This document shows, piece after piece, positions 1 through 5,482 of a DNA stretch of 6,111 nt. The DNA lies in assembly GCA_946614685.1 (NCBI GenBank), contig CAMOHF010000071.1, positions 1-6,111 on the forward strand, in the 5' to 3' direction. Both the position numbers and the translations under genes were made by a program. Under the pieces are notes generated by a model. It worked only from the letters and a program-made list of their open reading frames with translations. It ran no database searches and was not told where the DNA came from. The DNA comes from an uncultured Clostridia bacterium. Its GTDB lineage: Bacteria; Bacillota; Clostridia; Lachnospirales; Lachnospiraceae. Within the stretch, counting starts at the first letter, position 1; each line of letters starts with the position of its first letter.

Positions 1-248
1 CCGTAGAGCAGGCATGCGCCGATGATCAGATTGTATTTTGTGGACGAGATCGTGTCCGCCGGTGTGTAAGCCGCACCGTAGGGCTGACCATATCCCTGGT
101 TATAAGCCTGCTGGTAACCCTGGCCGCCGAACTGCTGATTGTTCATGCCGGTTTGCATGCCGTAGGGCTGACCCTGCTGACCGTACTGATTGTACTGGTT
201 ATACTGGTTGTACTGGTTGAATGGATCATTGTTGTTGTACTGTCCCAT
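1..248 (-). CDS. N-terminal part of a Q/N/Y/G-rich putative membrane protein (runs off the window)
   Basis: An open frame of 82 codons starts at the ATG at 248-246 and runs without a stop to the window edge, so the gene is truncated by the window. The start is fixed by AGGAGG five bases upstream. Residues 1-65 are low-complexity and rich in Gln, Asn, Tyr and Gly: four NQY triplets at residues 11-22, then two GQPYG motifs. The visible end (around KYNLIIGACLLYG) turns hydrophobic, which suggests the first membrane helix. It follows the 165-aa membrane-protein gene after 11 bases and is probably in the hydG operon. The layout, a disordered polar N-tail then a membrane domain, resembles some clostridial small membrane proteins. 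A Bax-inhibitor-like family is a faint possibility that cannot be tested from this fragment. The frame and start are secure; the function is unknown. Confidence 0.75.
   Translation of the reverse strand, partial: MGQYNNNDPFNQYNQYNQYNQYGQQGQPYGMQTGMNNQQFGGQGYQQAYNQGYGQPYGAAYTPADTISSTKYNLIIGACLLY
183..218 (-). repeat. Four tandem 9-base units encoding NQY
   Basis: Four consecutive copies of AAC/AAT-CAG-TAC/TAT encode Asn-Gln-Tyr at residues 11-22 of the truncated left-edge protein. The units differ only at synonymous third positions. Repeats like this can expand or contract by slippage in whole codons, changing tail length without breaking the frame. Confidence 0.85.
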
Positions 249-253
249 AAGTT

Positions 254-259
254 CCTCCT
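254..259 (-). promoter_or_regulatory. Shine-Dalgarno abutting the upstream stop codon
   Basis: AGGAGG begins immediately after the TAA stop of the 165-aa gene (262-260) and sits five bases before the ATG at 248. It fixes the start of the left-edge gene. Terminating ribosomes from the upstream gene would stop right at this site, which is consistent with translational coupling. Confidence 0.8.
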
Positions 260-757
260 TTAAGCACGGGGCTGATCGTCCGATTGCTCCTCACCGGAAA
301 CGGCGTCTCCGATGTCATCAAGACGTTCTGCAAGTTCCACAAAATGTATATGATTGATGTGTGCCATCAGATCGACGTTGTGATTCATGACGTCCAGCTT
401 CTCCTGCACCTCGATCACCGCGCAGAAGCAGCAGATCACGAAGATACTCATAATGAGTGAGAAGACAAAGCTTACGATTTCCACAAACCCCTGCTCATAT
501 CCTCCGTCAAAGATGAAGCGGCAGGTCTTGAACACGATGTAAATAATGGCAAAAATGACTGCGAGCAGCTCATACCATGAGTCCGCAAGCGAGAAGGTGT
601 GTTCCTTGTGCAGCTCTTCGTAGCCGCCTTCAAGGATATCCTTGCCCGTCTCGGCCGTATCCGCCACGGCATCCACTACCGCTCCGGCGCCGTCCGTCAC
701 GGCATCCTTCACGTCCTCCACCACATCGGCAACTGACTTTTTCTTCTTTTTGGACAT
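260..757 (-). CDS. Uncharacterised two-helix membrane protein, 165 aa
   Basis: I do not recognise the family. The ATG at 757 has a strong AGGAGG eight... to ten-base-range Shine-Dalgarno site (769-764, six bases before the ATG) that overlaps the hydG stop codon. After a lysine cluster (residues 3-7), residues 8-42 form a valine/alanine/aspartate-rich stretch with apolar residues about every three or four positions, as expected of an amphipathic helix. Two hydrophobic segments follow at about 61-78 and 92-115, the second carrying three cysteines (109, 110, 112). The tail (116-165) is polar, has four histidines at 126-138 and ends acidic. Both helices are bitopic-hairpin spaced, so the two termini probably lie on the same side; the lysine-rich N-terminus suggests the cytoplasm. 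It lies between hydG and another membrane-protein gene. A role tied to hydrogenase maturation is possible from position alone, but there is no sequence evidence for it. Confidence 0.85.
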   Translation of the reverse strand: MSKKKKKSVADVVEDVKDAVTDGAGAVVDAVADTAETGKDILEGGYEELHKEHTFSLADSWYELLAVIFAIIYIVFKTCRFIFDGGYEQGFVEIVSFVFSLIMSIFVICCFCAVIEVQEKLDVMNHNVDLMAHINHIHFVELAERLDDIGDAVSGEEQSDDQPRA

Positions 758-763
758 CTGTTT

Positions 764-769
764 CCTCCT
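764..769 (-). promoter_or_regulatory. Shine-Dalgarno overlapping the hydG stop codon
   Basis: The hydG stop TAG (770-768) supplies the first two bases of AGGAGG, which lies six bases before the ATG of the 165-aa gene. The overlap means ribosomes finishing hydG cover this site, so the two genes are probably translationally coupled and co-transcribed. Confidence 0.8.
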
Positions 770-2195
770 AGAATCTGAAATCTCTGTTTCCGTTTTGTAT
801 CTCGTTCAGATAGGACGCACAATTCTCGCGCACCTTCTCTGATGGAATGTTCAATAACTCTTTGGCGATCATAGTTTCCCCGAGTGCCCTTGTCCTGTCG
901 GATGCGTAATCTAACAGATACTCCTTCAGGGTGAGCAGTGCATTCGGATGACAGCAGTTCTGAATCTGTCCCGCCTTAAGCAGCGACATAAACCGGTCTC
1001 CCGTCCGTCCCGCGCGGTAGCAGGCCGTACAAAAACTCGGTATATATCCCATCTCCATCAGCCAGCCCACAACCTCGTCGAGGGTCCTGGTATCGCTCAC
1101 ATCAAACTGCTCCGACCGTTCGTCTTCCGCCTCGGGACGTACATAGCCCCCGACAGAAGTCTTTGAACCTCCGCTGATCTGCGATACGCCCAGACGTATC
1201 ACGCGTTCTCTCACGGACTGGCTCTCCCTCGTAGATATTATCATACCTGTGTAGGGAACTGCAATACGAATCAGCGCACATATTTTGGCAAATGTATCGT
1301 CATCGATACCGCCGTCAAACTCTCCCGGATCGATATCATCCGCAGGCTTCACGCGGGGTACGCTTATTGTGTGCGGTCCGACACCGTGAACCGCCTCAAG
1401 GTGTTCCGCATGCATCAAAAGACCTGCAAATTCGTAGCGGTACTTCTCGAGTCCGAAAAGCACGCCGAGTCCTACGTCATCGATACCGCCTTCCATGGCG
1501 CGGTCCATCGCCTCCGTGTGGTAGGCGTAATTGCTCTTCGGTCCGTGCGGATGAAGCTTCTCGTAGGTTTCCTTGTGATACGTCTCCTGGAAGAGGATGT
1601 AGGTTCCGATCCCGGCTTCGTGGAGTTTTCTGTAATTCTCGACCGTCGTCGCGGCAATGTTGACATTCACCCTGCGAATGGAACCGTTCTTATGATGAAT
1701 GCCGTAGATCGTGTTGATGCTTTCGAGGATATACTCGATGGGATTGTTCAGGGGATCCTCGCCCGCCTCAAGTGCAAGACGCTTATGTCCCATATCCTGA
1801 AGCGCGATCACCTCTGCCCGGATCTCGTCCTGTGTAAGCTTCTTTCTCGCAATATGCCCGTTCTCGATGTGATAAGGGCAGTATAAGCATCCGTTCACAC
1901 AGTAATTGGAAAGATAAAGAGGTGCAAAAAGCACAATGCGATTGCCGTAGAAATCCTTCTTGATCTGCTCGGCAAGATCGTACATCCTGTTGATCCTCTC
2001 CGCATCCTCGCACGCAAGCAAAACGCTGGCCTCGCGGTGAGAAAGCCCCTTTCTCTCCTTTGCCTTCTCAATAATCTCGTCTATCAGTGCAAGGTCGTTT
2101 TTATGGGCGTCTGCATATGCAAGGGTTTCAAGGATCTCTTCGTTATTGATAAATTCTTCTGCATGTAAAGATTGAATGTCGTACATGCCCTTCAT
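768..2195 (-). CDS. hydG: [FeFe] hydrogenase H-cluster radical SAM maturase HydG (tyrosine lyase)
   Basis: HydG is a cytoplasmic radical S-adenosylmethionine enzyme that cleaves tyrosine to supply the CO and CN- ligands, as an iron synthon, for the H-cluster of [FeFe] hydrogenase; it works with HydE and HydF. The 475-aa length fits the family. The radical SAM cluster motif is C99-x3-C103-x2-C106 (YCVNGCLYCPY). The C-terminal domain has C389-x2-C392-x22-C415, including CTACYRAGRTGDRFM. This second iron-sulfur site separates HydG from the related thiamine enzyme ThiH. The region GVGPHTISVPR (271-281) also fits. The chosen start has AAAGGG five bases upstream; Met4 is an alternative. It leads an apparent operon with two membrane-protein genes. 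Neither hydE, hydF nor a hydrogenase gene is in the window, so partners must be encoded elsewhere. Product assignment is strong; only the exact start is open. Confidence 0.96.
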   Translation of the reverse strand: MKGMYDIQSLHAEEFINNEEILETLAYADAHKNDLALIDEIIEKAKERKGLSHREASVLLACEDAERINRMYDLAEQIKKDFYGNRIVLFAPLYLSNYCVNGCLYCPYHIENGHIARKKLTQDEIRAEVIALQDMGHKRLALEAGEDPLNNPIEYILESINTIYGIHHKNGSIRRVNVNIAATTVENYRKLHEAGIGTYILFQETYHKETYEKLHPHGPKSNYAYHTEAMDRAMEGGIDDVGLGVLFGLEKYRYEFAGLLMHAEHLEAVHGVGPHTISVPRVKPADDIDPGEFDGGIDDDTFAKICALIRIAVPYTGMIISTRESQSVRERVIRLGVSQISGGSKTSVGGYVRPEAEDERSEQFDVSDTRTLDEVVGWLMEMGYIPSFCTACYRAGRTGDRFMSLLKAGQIQNCCHPNALLTLKEYLLDYASDRTRALGETMIAKELLNIPSEKVRENCASYLNEIQNGNRDFRF

Positions 2196-2222
2196 TATAT
2201 CCCTTTCGTATATTTAATGCAA
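2194..2222 (-). promoter_or_regulatory. Candidate sigma-A-type promoter at the hydG start (position awkward)
   Basis: Reading toward hydG, TTGCAT (2222-2217) is followed after exactly 17 bases by a perfect TATAAT (2199-2194). The -10 box overlaps the assigned ATG, so transcription would begin near 2187, at or beside Met4. That would make the message leaderless or nearly so, and the match may be chance. A weaker alternative, TTGGAA (2267-2262) with CATATC 18 bases on, would give a leader of about 30 bases. The true promoter is unresolved. Confidence 0.3.
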
Positions 2223-2236
2223 TTTGTTTTCATTTG

Positions 2237-2245
2237 TGATATGAT
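2237..2245 (+). promoter_or_regulatory. Candidate extended -10 promoter for the lipoprotein gene
   Basis: TGATATGAT fits an extended -10 element (TGn followed by TATGAT, five of six matches to TATAAT). It would start transcription near 2252, giving a leader of about 29 bases that contains the whole Shine-Dalgarno site. No good -35 box is present, as is common for extended -10 promoters. TAGAAT at 2255-2260 is a second candidate, but would leave a leader of only about 14 bases. Confidence 0.45.
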
Positions 2246-2265
2246 GGAAAAAGATAGAATGTTCC

Positions 2266-2271
2266 AAGGAG
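2266..2271 (+). promoter_or_regulatory. Shine-Dalgarno that fixes the lipoprotein start at 2281
   Basis: AAGGAG lies nine bases before the ATG at 2281. An in-frame ATG at 2272 directly touches this site with no spacer, so it is not a workable start. The downstream ATG also gives a clean lipoprotein signal peptide beginning MKKKS. Confidence 0.8.
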
Positions 2272-2280
2272 ATGATCCAT

Positions 2281-2763
2281 ATGAAAAAGAAATCTTTACT
2301 TCTGATTTTAACCATCTTCGCGCTCTGCACACTGACCGCTTGCGGCAGCAATCCGAAGAATTTTACATCCGGGGACCTGACCGTCACGTTGACGAGCGAT
2401 TTTACCCAAAGCAAGATGAACGAATTTGACCTTTATCTTACCAGCGACTTAGTCTCCTTCACCGCGAAGGAAGAGTCTGTGAACGACCTTGAGCACGCAG
2501 GTTTCGAGATCACCTCTCTCAAAGGATACGCCCTGGAGATCGCGGCTTTGAACAAGCAGAATCCGGACACGCTTGTTGATCGCGGTTCCTACCTCTACTT
2601 CATCGACACCAAAGAAAACCAGGGCGCAAAATACACCTATATTCACTGTATGTTCAAGGGATCAGCCTCTTACTGGATCTGCGAATTTGTCTGCAAGTCC
2701 AGCGACTACGACAAGCTGAAGAAGGATATCTTCGCCTGGGCTGACAGCATCACCATCAAGTAA
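2281..2763 (+). CDS. Small secreted lipoprotein, 160 aa, function unknown
   Basis: The N-terminus is a type II signal peptide: KKK at residues 2-4, a hydrophobic core at about 5-18 and the lipobox LTAC, with C21 as the expected lipidated cysteine followed by GSN. The mature protein should sit on the outer face of the cell membrane. It has about 140 residues, with alternating polar/apolar strands (GDLTVTLTSDF near 31-41; YLYFIDT near 104-110; YTYIHCMF near 118-125) and a final helix-like segment ending WADSITIK. This strand order and the closing 'F.WADSI' recall small PsbP/Mog1-type folds found in Gram-positive lipoproteins; that is an inference from pattern only. Three further cysteines (C123, C134, C138) could form a disulfide. 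The gene stands alone, divergent from hydG and convergent with the 341-aa membrane-protein gene. The lipoprotein call is firm; its function is not known. Confidence 0.9.
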   Translation: MKKKSLLLILTIFALCTLTACGSNPKNFTSGDLTVTLTSDFTQSKMNEFDLYLTSDLVSFTAKEESVNDLEHAGFEITSLKGYALEIAALNKQNPDTLVDRGSYLYFIDTKENQGAKYTYIHCMFKGSASYWICEFVCKSSDYDKLKKDIFAWADSITIK

Positions 2764-2772
2764 TATCTTACA

Positions 2773-3798
2773 TCAATCAAATACAATCTCACCGTTGCCA
2801 AGCGGCTTCCAGCCGATTGCCATACCGGTACCGTCTTTGATATACTGAGCTCTCCACTCCGAGAGCTCTTTTTCGTCGAACGTATACTCAAGGGTTGTAT
2901 TCAGATTATCATCGGTAAACGATCTGACATAATAGATTATCTTATCGCCGTCTTTGTCATCTGCGACAGGGAAGGGATTTCCGTCCCAGTCTTCCGCGAA
3001 GATATTTCCGTCCCACGCATCCACAGAATACATCAGCTCATAACAGTCCTCGTCCTCCACATAACGATACATGAAGTAGGGCCAGAAGGATCCCGCCAGT
3101 CCCTGATTGTGGGACGCATCCACCGTGATCCATCCATCATAGTAGGTTTCTCCGGGGAAGAACTGCGCTTCCAGATAGATCCCGCGTTCCTTGGAATAAT
3201 CAAACACACAGCACATCATGGCTGCCATGGGAGAATCCGTGTATCGCGCAAGAAGTTCTTTTCTTCCGTCGCCGTCCACATCCACGGTTGCATACTCGTT
3301 GAACATCACCCAACCATCTACATCGGGATCGGCGCCCGTCCCGCTCGCATCAATCGCCGCAATTTGATACGGCTCTCCGTTCTTATCCACCGTTACAACA
3401 CCACTTGTCCTGCTTTCGGTCAAAAGCTGCTCATAGGCTGCGTACGCCTCGCTCGGATCACTGTCCGGCGCACCGTTCATCTCGGTCGTTGAAGCTTCAG
3501 TCGCTTCCGTTGCGGCCTCCGTCGCAGGCGCCTGTGTATCCGTTGACGCAACCGTCTCTGATGTTTCCGTACTTGTCACCGCCGTGGTTTCTCCGCCGTC
3601 CTTCTTTCCTCCGAGAACGGACTTTGTGATCAAAACCGTGGTAAGAACGATCACCGCAACCGCAAGGATTGCGATCACCACATAAAGTCCGACCGGTTTC
3701 TTACTTCCGGGCGGAATCGGCGGCTGTCCGTAGGGCTGACCGCCGTACTGAGGTTGTCCGCCGTACTGCTGCTGTTGATACTGCTGATTCGGATCCAT
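2773..3798 (-). CDS. Single-pass membrane protein with Q/Y/G-rich tail and acidic-loop ectodomain, 341 aa
   Basis: I do not recognise a named family. The start is set at 3798 because AAGGAGG lies eight bases upstream; the in-frame ATG at 3825 would overlap the trmL end and has no comparable site. Residues 1-34 are a Gln/Tyr/Gly/Pro-rich tail with two QYGGQP repeats. One membrane helix spans about 37-58. A Thr/Ser/Glu/Ala-rich linker (67-112), typical of extracellular spacers, leads to a C-terminal domain (115-341) rich in aromatic and acidic residues. Within it, D173-V-D-G-D177-G-R-K-E181 matches the DxDGDGxxE calcium-binding loop of EF-hand-like and FG-GAP-type surface domains, and the DGDGRKELL context is common in clostridial surface proteins. 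The N-tail is probably cytoplasmic and the C-terminal domain outside. It is the last gene of the trmL operon, 20 bases after trmL. A plus-strand terminator hairpin lies within codons 309-317. Confidence 0.88.
   Translation of the reverse strand: MDPNQQYQQQQYGGQPQYGGQPYGQPPIPPGSKKPVGLYVVIAILAVAVIVLTTVLITKSVLGGKKDGGETTAVTSTETSETVASTDTQAPATEAATEATEASTTEMNGAPDSDPSEAYAAYEQLLTESRTSGVVTVDKNGEPYQIAAIDASGTGADPDVDGWVMFNEYATVDVDGDGRKELLARYTDSPMAAMMCCVFDYSKERGIYLEAQFFPGETYYDGWITVDASHNQGLAGSFWPYFMYRYVEDEDCYELMYSVDAWDGNIFAEDWDGNPFPVADDKDGDKIIYYVRSFTDDNLNTTLEYTFDEKELSEWRAQYIKDGTGMAIGWKPLGNGEIVFD
2847..2873 (+). terminator. Rho-independent terminator for the lipoprotein gene, inside the opposing gene
   Basis: GAGCTCTC (2847-2854) pairs perfectly with GAGAGCTC (2861-2868) around a 6-base loop, and five T residues (2869-2873) follow directly. 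This is the canonical layout of an intrinsic terminator on the plus strand, 84 bases beyond the lipoprotein stop. On the minus strand it is coding sequence of the 341-aa membrane protein and lacks a T-run on that side, so it should act in one direction only. No other hairpin with a T-run was found between the lipoprotein stop and this site. Confidence 0.72.
3733..3768 (-). repeat. Two tandem 18-base units encoding QYGGQP
   Basis: Two adjacent 18-base units encode QYGGQP twice (residues 11-22 of the 341-aa protein) and differ at three bases. A partial third unit, YGQP, follows at residues 23-26. Together they make most of the polar tail ahead of the membrane helix. Confidence 0.85.
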
Positions 3799-3806
3799 AT
3801 ACGTTT

Positions 3807-3813
3807 CCTCCTT
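3807..3813 (-). promoter_or_regulatory. Shine-Dalgarno that fixes the 341-aa start at 3798
   Basis: AAGGAGG lies eight bases before the ATG at 3798, in the 20-base gap after the trmL stop. It favours this ATG over the in-frame one at 3825, which falls within the end of trmL. Confidence 0.82.
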
Positions 3814-3818
3814 CCCTT

Positions 3819-4310
3819 CTACCAATGCAATCTGTGCAATTCCCCTGTTTCACACAAGCCCGAAAAATCTCTCTGCCTCATCGCCTCGTAGAGTACGATG
3901 GCTACCGAGTTAGACAGATTCAGGCTTCGCTCCTCCGGCCGCATCGGGATTCTGACACAGGTTTCCTCGTGAGAAACCAGAATCTCCTCCGGTATTCCCG
4001 CACTCTCCTTGCCGAACATGATATAACAGTCCTCCGGGTATGTTACATCGGCGTAGGTACGCTTCGCCTTGGTGGTGGCCATGTAGATCACCGCCCCCGG
4101 GTTCTTCGCAAGGAAGTCGTTGTAATCGTCATAGATCGTGACATCGAGTCTCGGCCAGTAGTCAAGGCCCGCCCGCTTCACGGTCTTGTCATTGATCCGA
4201 AAGCCCATCGGCTCGATCAAATGAAGGCGCGCACCGGCTGCTACGCAGGTGCGCCCTATATTTCCTGTATTTGCCGGTATCTCCGGCTCATGTAACACGA
4301 TGTTGATCAT
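3819..4310 (-). CDS. trmL: tRNA (cytidine(34)-2'-O)-methyltransferase TrmL
   Basis: TrmL is a SPOUT-superfamily enzyme that transfers a methyl group from S-adenosylmethionine to the 2'-OH of wobble base 34, known in E. coli for the two tRNA-Leu isoacceptors reading UUA/UUG-type codons. The 163-aa length fits the minimal family, which is a dimeric knotted methyltransferase domain with no extra RNA-binding domain. The three SpoU motifs are in order: EPEIPANTGNIGRTC (residues 8-22, with N17 and R20), MFGKESAGIPEEI (98-110, with E102) and IPMRPEERSLNLSNSVAIV (121-139, with S133-N134). Its ATG overlaps the aminotransferase stop in an ATGA, and the upstream purine stretch is only a weak Shine-Dalgarno match, so translation is probably coupled. 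It is soluble and cytoplasmic. Nothing is missing or truncated. Confidence 0.95.
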   Translation of the reverse strand: MINIVLHEPEIPANTGNIGRTCVAAGARLHLIEPMGFRINDKTVKRAGLDYWPRLDVTIYDDYNDFLAKNPGAVIYMATTKAKRTYADVTYPEDCYIMFGKESAGIPEEILVSHEETCVRIPMRPEERSLNLSNSVAIVLYEAMRQRDFSGLCETGELHRLHW

Positions 4311-5482
4311 GCTTTCTTCTCTCTTAATTCACGGATGAATTCGCCGAAGCGTTCCATAGCCTCACGAAGTTCATCGATGGAATATGCGTAGGAGATTCGA
4401 AGGAATCCCTCACCACAGTCACCGAACGCGGTTCCCGGCACCACTGCCAGTTCCTTGGTTTTAAGAAGCTGTGTCGCAAATTCGTCGCTGCTGATACCGA
4501 ATTCCTTGATGCAGGGGAACACATAAAACGCCCCTCTCGGCTCAAAGCAGGGAAGTCCCATCTCCTCGAATGTACGAAGCAGAAAATGTCTTCTCTGATC
4601 ATAGGATTCGCGCATCCGCTCCACGTCCTTGTCACCTTCGCGCAAAGCAGCGATGGCTGCGTACTGGCTGGTGGTCGGCGCACACATGATGGCGAACTGA
4701 TGAATCTTCGTCATCTGCTCTGCGATCACCTGCGGTGCCATAGCGTAACCGAGTCTCCAACCGGTCATGGCATAAGCCTTGGAGAAACCGTTGATCACGA
4801 TGGTGCGCTCCTTCATACCGGGCAGGGATGCGATGGAACAGTGCCCCTCATCCGTATAGGTAAGTTCGGAGTAGATCTCATCGGAAATCACATAGATATC
4901 ATGCTCTTTACAGATCTCGGCGATAGGGATCAGATCCTCCCGCGTCATGATGGCGCCCGTGGGATTTCCTGGATAGGGAAGCACCAGGATCTTGGTCTTT
5001 TCCGTGATAGCAGCCTTTAACTCATCGGGTGTCAAGCGGAATTCATTTTCATTCTTAAGGTCGATGGTCACGGGCACGCCGCCTGTAAGCTCCACACAAG
5101 GCACATAGGATACATAGCAGGGTTGGGGCACGATCACCTCATCGCCCGGGTCGAGCATGGCACGAAGCGCCACATCGATACCCTCGCTTCCTCCGACGGT
5201 AAGAAGGATCTCCTTCTTCGCATCATAGTGCACATCGTACTTTCTCGCGTACCACTTCCGGATCTCCTCTCGCAGCTCCATCAGACCGGAGTTCGAGGTG
5301 TAGAAGGTCTTGCCCTTCTCAAGCGAATAGATGCCCTCCTCACGTATATGCCAGGGTGTATCAAAATCCGGTTCTCCCACGCCGAGAGAGATGGCATGCG
5401 GCATCTCGCTTACAATATCAAAGAATTTTCTTATGCCCGAAGGCTTGATTTCCTGTATGGTTTTAGACAGAGGATTTCTCAT
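4307..5482 (-). CDS. PLP-dependent class I/II aminotransferase, 391 aa
   Basis: A fold-type I pyridoxal-5'-phosphate enzyme moving amino groups between amino acids and 2-oxo acids in the cytoplasm. The length is usual for the aspartate aminotransferase superfamily. Visible landmarks: GVGEPDFDTP (34-43), YPGNPTGA (170-177) with N173, SDEIY (200-204) with the ring-nitrogen partner D201, SKAYAMTGWRLG (234-245) with the Schiff-base lysine K235 and phosphate-binding R243, and R362 in LRIS as the expected carboxylate-binding arginine. All catalytic residues are present. The substrate cannot be read from sequence; branched-chain, aromatic, alanine and aspartate types all share these motifs. It overlaps the Lrp/AsnC regulator gene upstream and trmL downstream by ATGA, so it is very likely co-expressed with both. 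The upstream regulator suggests control by an amino acid that may be its substrate or product. Confidence 0.94.
   Translation of the reverse strand: MRNPLSKTIQEIKPSGIRKFFDIVSEMPHAISLGVGEPDFDTPWHIREEGIYSLEKGKTFYTSNSGLMELREEIRKWYARKYDVHYDAKKEILLTVGGSEGIDVALRAMLDPGDEVIVPQPCYVSYVPCVELTGGVPVTIDLKNENEFRLTPDELKAAITEKTKILVLPYPGNPTGAIMTREDLIPIAEICKEHDIYVISDEIYSELTYTDEGHCSIASLPGMKERTIVINGFSKAYAMTGWRLGYAMAPQVIAEQMTKIHQFAIMCAPTTSQYAAIAALREGDKDVERMRESYDQRRHFLLRTFEEMGLPCFEPRGAFYVFPCIKEFGISSDEFATQLLKTKELAVVPGTAFGDCGEGFLRISYAYSIDELREAMERFGEFIRELREKKA

Noticed and set aside
739..751. T-rich run on the plus strand as a terminator tail
   Set aside because: It is the reverse complement of the five lysine codons at the start of the 165-aa protein, and no stem precedes it.
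1371..1886. 171-codon plus-strand open frame
   Set aside because: It is antisense to hydG, whose conserved motifs run through the whole stretch.
768..2195. ThiH (thiamine tyrosine lyase) as the identity of the radical SAM gene
   Set aside because: The C-terminal CX2CX22C cluster site and the CTACYRAGRTG motif are HydG features absent from ThiH, and the length is that of HydG.
2222..2250. TTGTGA at 2234-2239 as part of a Rex (redox repressor) operator near hydG
   Set aside because: Rex sites are inverted repeats with a matching TCACAA half. Only one half-site is present here, and the bases after it (ATATGATGGAAAA) do not supply the other.
2764..2772. A terminator for the minus-strand trmL operon at or beyond its end
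   Set aside because: I looked through the antisense of the lipoprotein gene's last 130 bases and found no stem followed by a T-run. Where this operon's transcript ends is unresolved.
4229..4254. Inverted repeat GCGCACC / GGTGCGC as a terminator or operator
   Set aside because: It lies within the conserved first SpoU motif region of trmL, has a 12-base loop and no T-run; coding constraint explains it.
3669..4295. 208-codon plus-strand open frame
   Set aside because: It lies over trmL and the start of the 341-aa gene, has no ribosome-binding site and no recognisable protein character. Both genes beneath it are well supported.
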